Shown here: positions 33,648-42,255 of the stretch, one piece after another
How the letters are laid out: the number at the start of each line of letters is the position of its first letter
How positions within the stretch are numbered: position 1 is the stretch's first letter
From: RGUW01 sp049421025
GTDB taxonomy: Bacteria; Cyanobacteriota; Cyanobacteriia; PCC-6307; Cyanobiaceae
Direction of reading: 5' to 3'
Assembly: GCA_049421025.1 (NCBI GenBank)
Contig: JBMSMG010000005.1
Span: 1-44,601 of the forward strand
DNA length: 44,601 bases
Position numbers and translations under genes: made by a program
The notes under the pieces: model-generated
Told to the model about the DNA's origin: nothing
Databases searched by the model: none
The model's input: the letters and a program-made list of their open reading frames with translations, nothing else

Positions 33648-35129
33648 GTGCGAATTCTGTTTGCGGCTGCCGAGTGCGCCCCCATGGTGAAGGTGGGAGG
33701 CATGGGCGATGTGGTCGGTTCGCTGCCCCCCGCGCTAGCGGCCCTAGGCCATGACGTGCGGGTGATCATGCCGGGCTACGGCCGGATGTGGAGCCGGCTT
33801 GAGATCCCGGCCGAACCGGTGTGGCGCGGCCACACGATGGGCAATGACTTCGCCGTCTTTGAAACCAAGCACCCAACCAACGGTCTGACGCTGTACTTGG
33901 TGGGTCACCCGGTGTTTGACCCCGAGCGGATCTACGGCGGTGAAGACGAAGACTGGCGTTTCACCTTTTTTGCCAGTGCCACAGCTGAATTCTGCTGGCA
34001 CCACTGGAAACCCCAGGTGCTGCACTGCCATGACTGGCACACCGGCATGTTGCCGGTGTGGATGCACCAAGACCCCGAGATCAGCACGGTGTTCACCATT
34101 CACAACCTCAAGTACCAGGGGCCCTGGCGCTGGAAGCTCGAGCGCATGACCTGGTGCCCTTGGTACATGCAGGGCGACCACACCATGGCTGCAGCCCTGC
34201 TGTATGCCGATCGGGTCAACGCGGTCTCACCCACCTACGCCGCCGAAATCCGCACACCCCAGTACGGCGAGCAGCTCGAAGGCCTGCTCAATTACATCAG
34301 CGGCAAACTGCGCGGCATTCTCAACGGCATTGATGTCGACGACTGGAACCCGGCCACCGACGCCAGCCTGCCGGCCCGCTTCAGCGCCAGAGATCTGAGC
34401 CCTAGGGCCATCAACAAACAGGCCCTGCAGGAGCGTTTTGGCCTGGCGGTCAACCCGCGCACTTACCTGATGGGTCTGGTCAGCCGCCTGGTCGACCAAA
34501 AGGGGGTCGATCTGCTGCTGCAGGTCGCCGATCGGGTGCTGGCCTACACCGACAGCCAGATCGTGGTGCTGGGCACCGGCGATCGGGCCTACGAAAGCGG
34601 CCTGTGGCAGATGGCCTCGCGGCACCCAGGCCGTTTTGCGGTGTTTCTGACCTATGACGATGCCCTCTCGCGGTTGATTTACGCCGGCAGCGATGCCTTC
34701 TTGATGCCCAGCCGCTTTGAGCCCTGCGGGATCAGCCAGATGCTGGCCATGCGCTACGGCTCGATCCCGGTGGTGCGCATGGTTGGCGGCCTGGTCGACA
34801 CCGTGCCGCCCAACGACCCCCTGGCTGCAACCGGCACGGGCTACGGCTTTGATCGCTACGAGCCGATCGACTTCTACACAGCGATCGTGCGCTCCTGGGA
34901 GGCCTACCGCAACCAGGCCAGCTGGCAGGAGCTGCAACGCCGCGCCATGGGGGTCGATTTCAGCTGGGCCCGCTCAGCGCTGGAGTACGACGCCATGTAC
35001 CGCGATGTCTGCGGGGTGAAAGAACCCACCCCCGAAGCCGCCGATGTGGAGAAGTTCTCCCAGGGCCAGGACGCCGATCCCTCGCGCAAAGGGCTGGCAG
35101 GTCTGTTGCGGCTGCGCGGCCAGGGCTGA
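33648..35129 (+). CDS. glgA: Glycogen synthase (GT5)
   Basis: A 493-residue glycosyltransferase that extends alpha-1,4-glucan from ADP-glucose. The ADP-binding K-x-G-G motif is KVGGMGDVVGSLP at about residue 15. The catalytic His is in LHCHDWHTGMLP, and the GT-B C-lobe has LVSRLVDQKGVDLLL and SRFEPCGISQMLAMRYGSIPVV, shown here as RFEPCGISQM. The GTG at 33648 fits other GlgA starts. Cyanobacteria often have two synthases; this one ends in a short charged/Gly tail. It works with GlgB at the left end of the window. Confidence 0.96.
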   Translation: MRILFAAAECAPMVKVGGMGDVVGSLPPALAALGHDVRVIMPGYGRMWSRLEIPAEPVWRGHTMGNDFAVFETKHPTNGLTLYLVGHPVFDPERIYGGEDEDWRFTFFASATAEFCWHHWKPQVLHCHDWHTGMLPVWMHQDPEISTVFTIHNLKYQGPWRWKLERMTWCPWYMQGDHTMAAALLYADRVNAVSPTYAAEIRTPQYGEQLEGLLNYISGKLRGILNGIDVDDWNPATDASLPARFSARDLSPRAINKQALQERFGLAVNPRTYLMGLVSRLVDQKGVDLLLQVADRVLAYTDSQIVVLGTGDRAYESGLWQMASRHPGRFAVFLTYDDALSRLIYAGSDAFLMPSRFEPCGISQMLAMRYGSIPVVRMVGGLVDTVPPNDPLAATGTGYGFDRYEPIDFYTAIVRSWEAYRNQASWQELQRRAMGVDFSWARSALEYDAMYRDVCGVKEPTPEAADVEKFSQGQDADPSRKGLAGLLRLRGQG

Positions 35130-35169
35130 GCCCAGCCGCTAGACAGGGCGCACCGGCAACGCTGGCTCG

Positions 35170-35907
35170 ATGGCCGACCGCCCCAACCTGCCGGCGCCCT
35201 ACACAAGCCCATGGCGGCAGCTGCAGCTGGCTGTGGTGGCCGTACTGGCAAGCCTGCGCCTTGATCTGCGCAGCCTGTGGCGGCGCAACAACAGCGGCGA
35301 GTTGCCGCGGCCGAGCTGGTGGCCCAGGGACCTGGCCCCCCTGCTGTGGCCGCTGCTGCTGAGTGCTGCGATGGCCCTGCTGCTGGCGGCGGGTCTACGC
35401 CTGCACAAACAGGCCCCGCAAGCCCCGCCGCACTTGCAATCCCAGACGCCAACACAAACCCCAACGCCCCTGCCAGCAGAGACCACCAGCAGCGCTGCTG
35501 AGCCAAGCCCGGTTGCGCAACCACCAGCCGCGTCGTCACCCCCAACGCAGCAGGAGCGGCCCCAACAGAGCACGCCAGCAGCTGAAGCCAACGTGCTCGA
35601 GCAGCAGCCGCAGCAGCCCCCCCTTGCCGATCCGCTGCTTGCGGCCATGGGCCAGGCAGGCGGGTTGGAGCTGATCGATGCCAGCACGTCTGTGCCTGAG
35701 CAGGGCCTGCTGCAACTGCGCCTCAACGCGCGCTATGGCGGCCTGAGCCCAAAGCAACAGCGCCGCTTGGCCGAACGCTGGCTGGAGCGCAGCCTTGAGC
35801 TGGGCTTTGATCAGCTCAAGCTGGTCGCTAGCGATGGCCACCTGCTGGGCTACCGCGCACGGGTGGGCTCAGGCATGATCCTGCTCGATCCTGATCGCCC
35901 GACCTGA
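35170..35907 (+). CDS. Membrane-anchored protein with Pro/Gln-rich linker, unknown function
   Basis: A 245-residue protein. A basic, Trp-rich N terminus of about 55 residues faces the cytoplasm and is followed by one transmembrane helix (LLWPLLLSAAMALLLAAGL, about 58-76). A linker of about 75 residues is almost entirely Pro, Gln, Thr, Ser and Ala. A conserved-looking C-terminal domain (about 160-245) follows, with LQLRLNARYGGLSPKQQRR, then GFDQLKLVASDGHLLGYRARVG, visible as LVASDGHLLGYRARV. The topology suggests a periplasmic or lumenal domain on a flexible tether. I do not recognise the family. The stop overlaps the murF start (TGATG), which hints at a wall-related role. Confidence 0.75.
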   Translation: MADRPNLPAPYTSPWRQLQLAVVAVLASLRLDLRSLWRRNNSGELPRPSWWPRDLAPLLWPLLLSAAMALLLAAGLRLHKQAPQAPPHLQSQTPTQTPTPLPAETTSSAAEPSPVAQPPAASSPPTQQERPQQSTPAAEANVLEQQPQQPPLADPLLAAMGQAGGLELIDASTSVPEQGLLQLRLNARYGGLSPKQQRRLAERWLERSLELGFDQLKLVASDGHLLGYRARVGSGMILLDPDRPT

Positions 35908-37346
35908 TGGCTCTGCAGACCTCCGACCTGCAGGCCCTCTTTGGAGCACCGCTGCTCGAGCCCTCAGACATCGGCAGATCGATCGAGCAGGAGCAGGCCG
36001 GCGGCTTGATCCTCTGCACTGACAGCCGGCTGCTGGAAGCCGGGCAGGTGTTCATTCCCCTGGTCGGCGAATCGTTTGATGGGCACCACTTTGTGCCCGC
36101 CGCCATCGAAGCTGGTGCGGCTGCCGTGCTGATCAGCTCCAGCAGCCTGACGGCCGCAGGTCCGTTGCAGCTTGACGCCCTCATCGAGCTGGCCAGACAC
36201 CATCAATGCCTCCTTTGGCGCGTCGATGACACCCTCGATGCCTACCAGCAGTTGGCTGCAGCCAGCCGAGAACGCCTGAAGGCCAAGGTGGTGGCCGTCA
36301 CCGGCTCAGCCGGAAAAACCACCACCCGCGAACTGATCAAGGCGGCACTGGCCCCGCTGGGGCCGGTCTGGGCCAGCAGCGGCAACGAAAACAACGACAT
36401 CGGCGTGCCTTTGACCCTGCTGGGTGCTGGAGCGCAGCACGCCGCCGTGGTGGTTGAAATGGGCATGCGGGGCTTGGGCGAAATCGATCGGCTCAGCCGC
36501 TGCGCCACCCCCGATGTGGCCGTGATCACCAACATCGGCACCGCCCACATCGGCCGGCTGGGCAGCCGCGAGGCGATCGCCACCGCCAAGTGCGAGATCA
36601 CAACAGCACTACGGCCTGATGGCGTGGTGGTGGTTCCGGCGGGCGATCCACTGCTTGAGGCAGCCCTTGCCCAGGTGTGGCGCGGCAGGGTGCTGCGGGT
36701 GGCACTGGAGGGCGATGACCAGGCCACTGGTACGCCCCCTGCCGATCTGCGTGGTGTTCTGCGCCCGAGCTCGCCCCAGGAGCTGGAGCTGAGCAGCGGT
36801 GAACGCCTACCACTGCCACTGCCTGGGCGGCACAACGCCCGCAACCTGCTGCTGGCCGTGGCCGTGGCCCAGGAGCTGGGCCTGGAGGCCTCAGCGCTGG
36901 CCGAGATGAACGTGCAGGTACCGGGCGGCCGCAACCGGCGGCTGCAGCTGAACGGTCTCAGCGTGCTTGATGAGACCTACAACGCCTCTCCCGAAGCCGT
37001 GCTGGCGGCCCTCGATCTGCTGGCCACCCAACCAGGCCGCCGCTTTGCCGTGCTGGGCACCATGCTCGAACTGGGTGAGCAGAGCGTTGCGCTCCACCGT
37101 CAGGTGGCCACGCGGGCGGCCGATCTTGCCCTCGACGGCCTGGTGATCGTTGATGCCGGCGCCGAAGGCCGCGCCATGGCGGCGGCGGCGGCATCAATCC
37201 CGCGGTTGGTGGTGGTCGAGCGGCCTGAGCAGGCCGCAGCACCCCTGAGCGGCTGGCTGCAACCGGGCGACACGCTTCTGCTTAAAGCCAGTCGCGGTGT
37301 GGCATTGGAGCGGCTGATTCCGCACCTGCCGTCGCTTGTGGGCTGA
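35907..37346 (+). CDS. murF: UDP-MurNAc-tripeptide:D-Ala-D-Ala ligase
   Basis: A 479-residue Mur ligase that adds D-Ala-D-Ala to the muramyl tripeptide, the last cytoplasmic step of peptide assembly. The P-loop is VTGSAGKTTT (GSAGKTT at 133-139), the metal/carbamate region has NENNDIGVPLTLL, and EMGMRGLGEIDRL and TNIGTAHIGRLGS are typical of MurF. The C-terminal domain has DETYNASPEAVLAALDLL, seen as ETYNASPEAV, and TMLELG. It starts on an ATG that overlaps the preceding stop by 1 nt and is convergent with glmU across 12 bp. Confidence 0.96.
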   Translation: MALQTSDLQALFGAPLLEPSDIGRSIEQEQAGGLILCTDSRLLEAGQVFIPLVGESFDGHHFVPAAIEAGAAAVLISSSSLTAAGPLQLDALIELARHHQCLLWRVDDTLDAYQQLAAASRERLKAKVVAVTGSAGKTTTRELIKAALAPLGPVWASSGNENNDIGVPLTLLGAGAQHAAVVVEMGMRGLGEIDRLSRCATPDVAVITNIGTAHIGRLGSREAIATAKCEITTALRPDGVVVVPAGDPLLEAALAQVWRGRVLRVALEGDDQATGTPPADLRGVLRPSSPQELELSSGERLPLPLPGRHNARNLLLAVAVAQELGLEASALAEMNVQVPGGRNRRLQLNGLSVLDETYNASPEAVLAALDLLATQPGRRFAVLGTMLELGEQSVALHRQVATRAADLALDGLVIVDAGAEGRAMAAAAASIPRLVVVERPEQAAAPLSGWLQPGDTLLLKASRGVALERLIPHLPSLVG

Positions 37347-37358
37347 ACATTCAGCAGC

Positions 37359-38723
37359 TCAATCCACTGGAGCTGACCAGTTCTCACGCACCATCTGGCG
37401 AGCCCGGCCCAGGGCCAGGCTGCCGCTGGGCACATCCTTGGTGAGGGTGGAGCCAGCGCCCACGGTCACCCCCTCGCCCAGGGTGATCGGAGCCACGAGC
37501 ACGCTGTTGGCTCCGGTCTTGCTGCCAGCGCCGATCACGGTGCGGTGTTTGCGCACCCCGTCGTAGTTGGCGGTGATGGTGCCGGCGCCCACGTTCACAC
37601 CCGCACCCAGATCGGCATCGCCGATGTAGCTCAGGTGGTTGACCTTGACGCCAGCGGCGAGGCTGCTGTTCTTGATCTCGACAAAGTTGCCGACGCGGCA
37701 GCCGCTGGCTAACACAGCGCCCGGACGCAGCTGGGCGTAAGGACCGATGGCGCAGTCCGCGTCAACGGTGGCATCGCGCAGGACCGAGTAGACGACCTCG
37801 ACGCGATCGCCGAGGGTGGCGTTGTCGATCAGGCAGCCCGGGCCGATGCGGCAGCCGGAGCCCACCACCGCATCACCCCTGAAGTGGCACTGGGGCTCGA
37901 CCACCACATCGCGGCCAAAGCGAGTGCCCTCGCTCAGAGTGCAGCTGGCTGGGTCGGTGAAGGTGACGCCTTCGCGCATCCAGTGCTCGCGCAGCCGCTG
38001 CTGCAGCACCGTCTCGCACTGCGCCAGCTGCAGCCGGTCGTTGATGCCGTTGATCTCATCGGCATCGGCCACCTCCACATGCATCGCTGGGCTGAGCATC
38101 GACACCGTGTCGGTCAGATACAACTCGCCCTGGTCGTTGTCGGTGGTGAGCTCGGGCAGCACCGCCGCCAGCTTGGACCAGTTGAAGCAGTAGATGCCGG
38201 CATTGATCAAATCAACGCGGCGCTGCTCGTCATTGCAGTCGCGGTGCTCAACGATGGCGCTGACCTCACCTGTGGCATTGGCCATGACGCGGCCGTAGCC
38301 AGTGGGATCGGCGAGGCGGGCGGTGAGCAGGGTCACGGCCGCGCCACTGGAGCGGTGGCGCGTGAGCAACTGCTCGAGGGTCTCGGAGCGCAGCAGCGGC
38401 ACGTCGCCGTTAAGAACCAGCAGGTCTCCCTCAAAGCCAGCCAGTGGATCGAGCAGCTGCTGCACCGCATGGCCCGTCCCCAGCTGGGGCTGCTGGAGCA
38501 CATATTCAAGATCTGGGCCTACGCCGGCAGCCGCGGACAAGGTCTCGCGCACACGCTCGGCCTGATGGCCCACGATCAACAGGCGCCGCTGGGGCTCTAG
38601 GCCCGCACAGCTGGCCAGCACCCGCTGGACCAGGGTGGCGCCTGCCAGGGGCTGCAGCACCTTGGGCAGATCGCTCTTCATGCGGGTGCCCTTCCCGGCA
38701 GCCAACACGGCAACGGCGAGCAT
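37359..38723 (-). CDS. glmU: Bifunctional UDP-GlcNAc pyrophosphorylase / GlcN-1-P acetyltransferase
   Basis: A 454-residue enzyme that makes UDP-GlcNAc for peptidoglycan and LPS. The uridyltransferase domain begins AVLAAGKGTRMKSDLPKVL and has the conserved NGDVPLL. The C-terminal half is a left-handed beta-helix of hexapeptide repeats with conserved NFVEIKNS, LSYIGDADLG, GAGTITANYDG and SKTGANSVLVAPITLG. The ATG at 38723 is preferred to a TTG five codons upstream. The spacer to the mnmD-like gene is 27 bp on the same strand, so glmU, mnmD-like and aroA may form one operon. Confidence 0.97.
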   Translation of the reverse strand: MLAVAVLAAGKGTRMKSDLPKVLQPLAGATLVQRVLASCAGLEPQRRLLIVGHQAERVRETLSAAAGVGPDLEYVLQQPQLGTGHAVQQLLDPLAGFEGDLLVLNGDVPLLRSETLEQLLTRHRSSGAAVTLLTARLADPTGYGRVMANATGEVSAIVEHRDCNDEQRRVDLINAGIYCFNWSKLAAVLPELTTDNDQGELYLTDTVSMLSPAMHVEVADADEINGINDRLQLAQCETVLQQRLREHWMREGVTFTDPASCTLSEGTRFGRDVVVEPQCHFRGDAVVGSGCRIGPGCLIDNATLGDRVEVVYSVLRDATVDADCAIGPYAQLRPGAVLASGCRVGNFVEIKNSSLAAGVKVNHLSYIGDADLGAGVNVGAGTITANYDGVRKHRTVIGAGSKTGANSVLVAPITLGEGVTVGAGSTLTKDVPSGSLALGRARQMVRENWSAPVD

Positions 38724-38750
38724 CGAGGCGACGGGCAACTGCGGCGGAAT

Positions 38751-39698
38751 CTACGTGCGGCGTTCCAACCCCCAGCGCCGCCGCCAGGCGCTGGTGGACT
38801 GCAAAGCGCCGCGGGCCGCGCTCTGCTGGCGCAGCTGCTCCCGTGCGGCCAGGATCTCGTGGGCAGAGGCCTGACCACTGGGGTCGCGGTACGGCTGGGC
38901 AGCACCAGTGCGCAGGTGCTCCTGCTCCATCGGCGAGAGGGGCCTGAGCCAGGGATCGGCCAAAGACTCATCGGCCGTCACCAAGGGGCCCCAACTGGCC
39001 GCCGTGCCCCCGCTCCAGCGGGATCCGCTGTGGCTGGAGCCTGCGGCACGAATCGCCGTCACCTGCAAATCCAGTTGCAAAAGGCTCGCCCGCACCGCCG
39101 CCGCCGAGCAGTAGGTGAGCAGCCGGCCAGCGGGTGCCAGCAGCTCAGTCAGGGCACCCAGAAACTCAAGCGTCCATAGCTCGGGGCAGTGGCGCGGCGA
39201 AAACGCATCGAGCAGCACCAGATCGACTTGAGCGGCCAGCGCATGGGTGAGCACAGCCACCTGCTGGCGGGCATCACCCCACAGCAGCCTGCCCTGCCCC
39301 CATGGCGATGACCAACGATCACCAGCGGCCAGCTGCCGCAACGGCGCCAGCGCCTCAGGCGTCCACTGGCGGCAGAAGCCCGCATCGGCGATCGCCAACT
39401 GCAAAGGCGCAGGGTCGAGCTCGAGGCCATGCCATTGCATCTGGAGGCCGCTTGCCGAGCAGGCCTCCAGCAGAGCAGCGGTGTTGCTGCCAGTACCCAC
39501 GCAGACATCAACCACCACAACGGTGCTGCCGGGCGCGAAGCGTGTCAGCGCGGCGGGGCCAACAAAGGTGTTGCGGGCCTCGAGCGCTGCTCCTGCAGCG
39601 CTGTGGAACGCCTCACCAAAGCGGCTGCTGTAGAGGCTGAAGCTGCCGTCAGCTGTGATGCGAGGGCTCAGATCCTGCTGTGAGGGACCCTGCACCAC
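38751..39698 (-). CDS. MnmD-like tRNA wobble-uridine methyltransferase (MnmC N-terminal domain type)
   Basis: A 315-residue SAM-dependent methyltransferase without the oxidoreductase half of MnmC, so it resembles stand-alone MnmD, which methylates nm5(s2)U34 of tRNA. It shows the N-terminal TADGSFSLYSSRFGEAFHS, the SAM loop DVCVGTGSNTAALL, and the diagnostic DAFSPRHCPELWTLEFLG, visible as LLDAFSPRHCPELW. The C-terminal 60 residues are Arg/Gln/Ala-rich and probably flexible. The start is GTG at 39698, 4 bp after the aroA stop. Activity on tRNA is inferred from the family. Confidence 0.85.
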   Translation of the reverse strand: MVQGPSQQDLSPRITADGSFSLYSSRFGEAFHSAAGAALEARNTFVGPAALTRFAPGSTVVVVDVCVGTGSNTAALLEACSASGLQMQWHGLELDPAPLQLAIADAGFCRQWTPEALAPLRQLAAGDRWSSPWGQGRLLWGDARQQVAVLTHALAAQVDLVLLDAFSPRHCPELWTLEFLGALTELLAPAGRLLTYCSAAAVRASLLQLDLQVTAIRAAGSSHSGSRWSGGTAASWGPLVTADESLADPWLRPLSPMEQEHLRTGAAQPYRDPSGQASAHEILAAREQLRQQSAARGALQSTSAWRRRWGLERRT

Positions 39699-39702
39699 CG
39701 TC

Positions 39703-41034
39703 TCAGCCGCGCAGGCGCTCCAGGTCGTCCCAGAACTCTGGATACGACACGGCCGCCGCCCCAGGCTGCTGGATGTTGGTTGTGCCGCGTGCCACCAAGG
39801 CCGCCACCGCCAGGCTCATGGCCACGCGGTGATCGGTTTCGCTGTCGACCGTGGTGCCCTGCAAGGGCGTGGGGCCGGTGATGGTCATGCCGTCTTCGGC
39901 TTCATGAAGGCGCGCGCCCATGGCACCCAGCTGGCGCGCCATGACCGCCAGGCGATCGGTTTCCTTGACCCTGAGCTCCTCGGCGCCGGTGATGCGGCTG
40001 ATGCCCTCAGCGCAGCAGGCCGCCACCGCCAACACCGGGATCTCATCCACCAGCCTCGGCATGATGTCGGCCCCAATCTCAAAGGCCTGCAGGGGGCCAT
40101 GGCTGACCTGAAGGTCACCCACCGGCTCGCCAGCCACATCGCGCTGATTGAGCACGGCGATGCGGGCTCCCATCTGCTCAAGCACCTCGAGAATGCCGGT
40201 GCGGCTGGGGTTGAGGCCGACGTTTTCAACGACCAGTGACGCGCCAGGGGTGATGGCACCCGCCACCAGCCAGAAGGCGGCGCTGCTGATGTCGCCCGGC
40301 ACGATCACATGTTGTGCCCGCAGGCTGTTGCCAGGGCGCACGGTGACCTCGGTGTCGCCCCCGCCGCCCACCACCAGATCCGCGCCAAAGGCCCGCAGCA
40401 TGCGCTCGCTGTGGTCGCGGCTCTGCACCGGTTCGATCACTGTTGTGGGGCCTTGGGCAGTTAGGGCCGCCAGCAGGATCGCGCTCTTGACCTGGGCCGA
40501 AGCCACCGGTGTGTGGATCGTCGTGCCCACCAACGGCTGTCCGAGCACGGCCAGGGGAGCGAAGTTGCCGTCCTTGCGGCCGTGGATCAGCGCCCCCATT
40601 TGTGCCAGTGGAGCTCCGACCCGGCGCATGGGCCGCCCCCGCAACGAGCTGTCGCCGCTCAGCACAAAATGACGGCCCGCCCTGCCCGCCAGCAGTCCCA
40701 GCATCAGCCGCATGGTGGTGCCTGAGTTGCCGCAATCGAGCACATCGGCAGGCTCAGCCAAGCCATCGAGCCCCACCCCCTGCACCGTGACAGGCTCACC
40801 AGCGCGAATGGGCGAGACCGCAACGCCCATGGCCCGCAGACAAGCGGCGGTACTGAGTGGATCTTCGGCCGGCAACAGGCCCTCAATGCGCGTCTCGCCT
40901 TCGGCAATGGCACCGAACAACAGGGACCTGTGCGAAATCGATTTATCGCCGGGCACCTGAACCCTGCCCCCCAGACTGCCGCCGCCTTGCAGCACCTGGA
41001 CGCTGGGAGCGTCAGCAGCGTTCAACTCAGCCAC
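39703..41034 (-). CDS. aroA: 5-enolpyruvylshikimate-3-phosphate synthase (class II-like)
   Basis: A 443-residue enzyme that transfers enolpyruvate from PEP to shikimate-3-phosphate in the chorismate pathway. It shows VPGDKSISHRSLL, CGNSGTTMRLMLGLLAG, RPMRRVGAPLAQMGA, ASAQVKSAILLA, the RDHSERML motif, VDEIPVLAVAA and EELRVKETDRL, and DHRVAMSLAVAAL near the end. The R-x-H-x-E, G-D-K-S and S-A-Q-x-K motifs match the class II (CP4-like) group; the fourth class II motif N-x-T-R reads NPSR here. The start is GTG at 41034. It is divergent from the MliC-like gene across 76 bp. Confidence 0.96.
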   Translation of the reverse strand: MAELNAADAPSVQVLQGGGSLGGRVQVPGDKSISHRSLLFGAIAEGETRIEGLLPAEDPLSTAACLRAMGVAVSPIRAGEPVTVQGVGLDGLAEPADVLDCGNSGTTMRLMLGLLAGRAGRHFVLSGDSSLRGRPMRRVGAPLAQMGALIHGRKDGNFAPLAVLGQPLVGTTIHTPVASAQVKSAILLAALTAQGPTTVIEPVQSRDHSERMLRAFGADLVVGGGGDTEVTVRPGNSLRAQHVIVPGDISSAAFWLVAGAITPGASLVVENVGLNPSRTGILEVLEQMGARIAVLNQRDVAGEPVGDLQVSHGPLQAFEIGADIMPRLVDEIPVLAVAACCAEGISRITGAEELRVKETDRLAVMARQLGAMGARLHEAEDGMTITGPTPLQGTTVDSETDHRVAMSLAVAALVARGTTNIQQPGAAAVSYPEFWDDLERLRG

Positions 41035-41084
41035 AACAGTCAGGGGGCGAATGGGGCGATCCTATGGAGCTTGCTCTGCGCTGA

Positions 41085-41096
41085 GCGCTGCAGCGC
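41085..41096. repeat. 12-bp palindrome in the aroA/MliC-like spacer
   Basis: GCGCTGCAGCGC is a perfect dyad in the 76-bp spacer between divergent genes, 15 bp before the MliC-like ATG. It could be an operator or chance in GC-rich DNA. Confidence 0.4.
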
Positions 41097-41110
41097 CCTT
41101 GAGGTCACCC

Positions 41111-41494
41111 ATGACACCCCATCACCTGCTGCCACGGTTGCTGGGCCTGCTGTTGAGTCTGCTGCTGGCGGGCCCGGCCTGGGCCGCTGGGATCACACCC
41201 TTGCAGAGCGATCGCTACCTCTGCGACAACGACCCCCTGGAGGCACAGGTGTTTGCCGGCGCTGTCGATGCCGACGCGATCCCCAACATGGCCCTCGGCA
41301 CGGCGCCAGGGGCATACGTGGTGCTCAGCTGGCGCGGCGTGAACCTGCAGTTGCCGCGCACCAACAACGCCGGCGCGCCCAGTTACACCGACGGGCGTTG
41401 GTGGTGGCGCGCGGACGATCCGCAGCATCCAGAGTTCAAGCAACGCCGCGGCAGCATCGAGACCTACAGCTGCCAGTGGCAGAGCGGCCCCTGA
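41111..41494 (+). CDS. Secreted MliC-like (lysozyme-inhibitor fold) protein
   Basis: A 127-residue exported protein. Its signal peptide is clear (LLPRLLGLLLSLLLAGPAWA|A). The mature part resembles the MliC/PliC fold: YLCDNDPLEAQVF at the start, VVLSWRGVNLQLPRTNNAGA in the middle, visible as GVNLQLPRTNNAG, then SYTDGRWWWRADD and a final ETYSCQW. Cys in YLCD and YSCQ could form the usual disulfide. MliC proteins block c-type lysozyme in the periplasm; inhibition is not proven here. The ATG at 41111 is chosen because the longer frame adds a non-signal leader. Its last 31 bp overlap the 3' end of thiD on the other strand. Confidence 0.75.
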   Translation: MTPHHLLPRLLGLLLSLLLAGPAWAAGITPLQSDRYLCDNDPLEAQVFAGAVDADAIPNMALGTAPGAYVVLSWRGVNLQLPRTNNAGAPSYTDGRWWWRADDPQHPEFKQRRGSIETYSCQWQSGP

Positions 41495-42246
41495 CCGGCG
41501 CCAATCGCCAACGAGGAGCGCAGTCCGCCCTCCACGTTGCGCTTGGCCTCCACAACCGCAGAGGCCAAGCCCAGCCCTCTGGCCCGATGCGCGGTGATCG
41601 CGGCCCCCAGGGTGCAGCCACTGCCATGGGTGTGCGGTGTGTCGATGGCGGCATGGCGCAGCCATTGGCCGGCAACACCGCGTTCGCGCAGGTAGTCGCA
41701 GCCGCGCAGCGCGCCATGCCCGCCGCCCTTGATCAGCACCGCTGCCGGGCCTAGCTCCAGCAGCTGCTCAGCCGAACGCTCCACATCGTCAGCGCTCTCA
41801 ATGGACAGGCCACTGAGCAGGCGAGCTTCGTGCAGGTTGGGCGTCAGCAGCTCGGCCAGGGGCACCAGCTGCCGGTAAGCGTCAATCGCGCTCGGCTCAA
41901 GCAAAACAGCTCCCGAGCGCGAGACCATCACCGGATCGATCAACCGCGGCACACACAGTGATGCCAGCGCGGCCGCAGTGGCCTCGATCAGCTCAGCGTT
42001 GAGCAGCATGCCGGTCTTCACAGCAGCGACCTTCAGATCATTGGTCACAGCAGCAATCTGGGCCGTGAGCGACGCCGCGGGCAAGGCATCGACGCGGCTG
42101 ACACCTTGGGTGTTCTGGGCGGTCACACAGGTGATGGCGCTGCAGCCATGCACGCGCAGGGCCATAAAGGTCTTGAGATCAGCCTGAATGCCGGCACCGC
42201 CGCCGGAATCGCTGCCGCCAATGGTGAGCGCAATGGCTGGGGTCAT
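41464..42246 (-). CDS. thiD: Hydroxymethylpyrimidine/phosphomethylpyrimidine kinase
   Basis: A 260-residue ribokinase-like enzyme that phosphorylates HMP and HMP-P for thiamine synthesis. It shows ALTIGGSDSGGGAGIQADLKTF at the N terminus, seen as GGSDSGGGAGIQADLK, then GCSAITCVTAQNT, VKTGMLLN, DPVMVSRSG, LTPNLHEARLLSG, and the catalytic THGSGCTLGAAI. The length and ATG at 42246 are typical. The downstream end overlaps the convergent MliC-like gene by 31 bp. The Rrf2 regulator gene ends 9 bp upstream. Confidence 0.96.
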   Translation of the reverse strand: MTPAIALTIGGSDSGGGAGIQADLKTFMALRVHGCSAITCVTAQNTQGVSRVDALPAASLTAQIAAVTNDLKVAAVKTGMLLNAELIEATAAALASLCVPRLIDPVMVSRSGAVLLEPSAIDAYRQLVPLAELLTPNLHEARLLSGLSIESADDVERSAEQLLELGPAAVLIKGGGHGALRGCDYLRERGVAGQWLRHAAIDTPHTHGSGCTLGAAITAHRARGLGLASAVVEAKRNVEGGLRSSLAIGAGQGPLCHWQL

Positions 42247-42255
42247 GGCAGCTGT

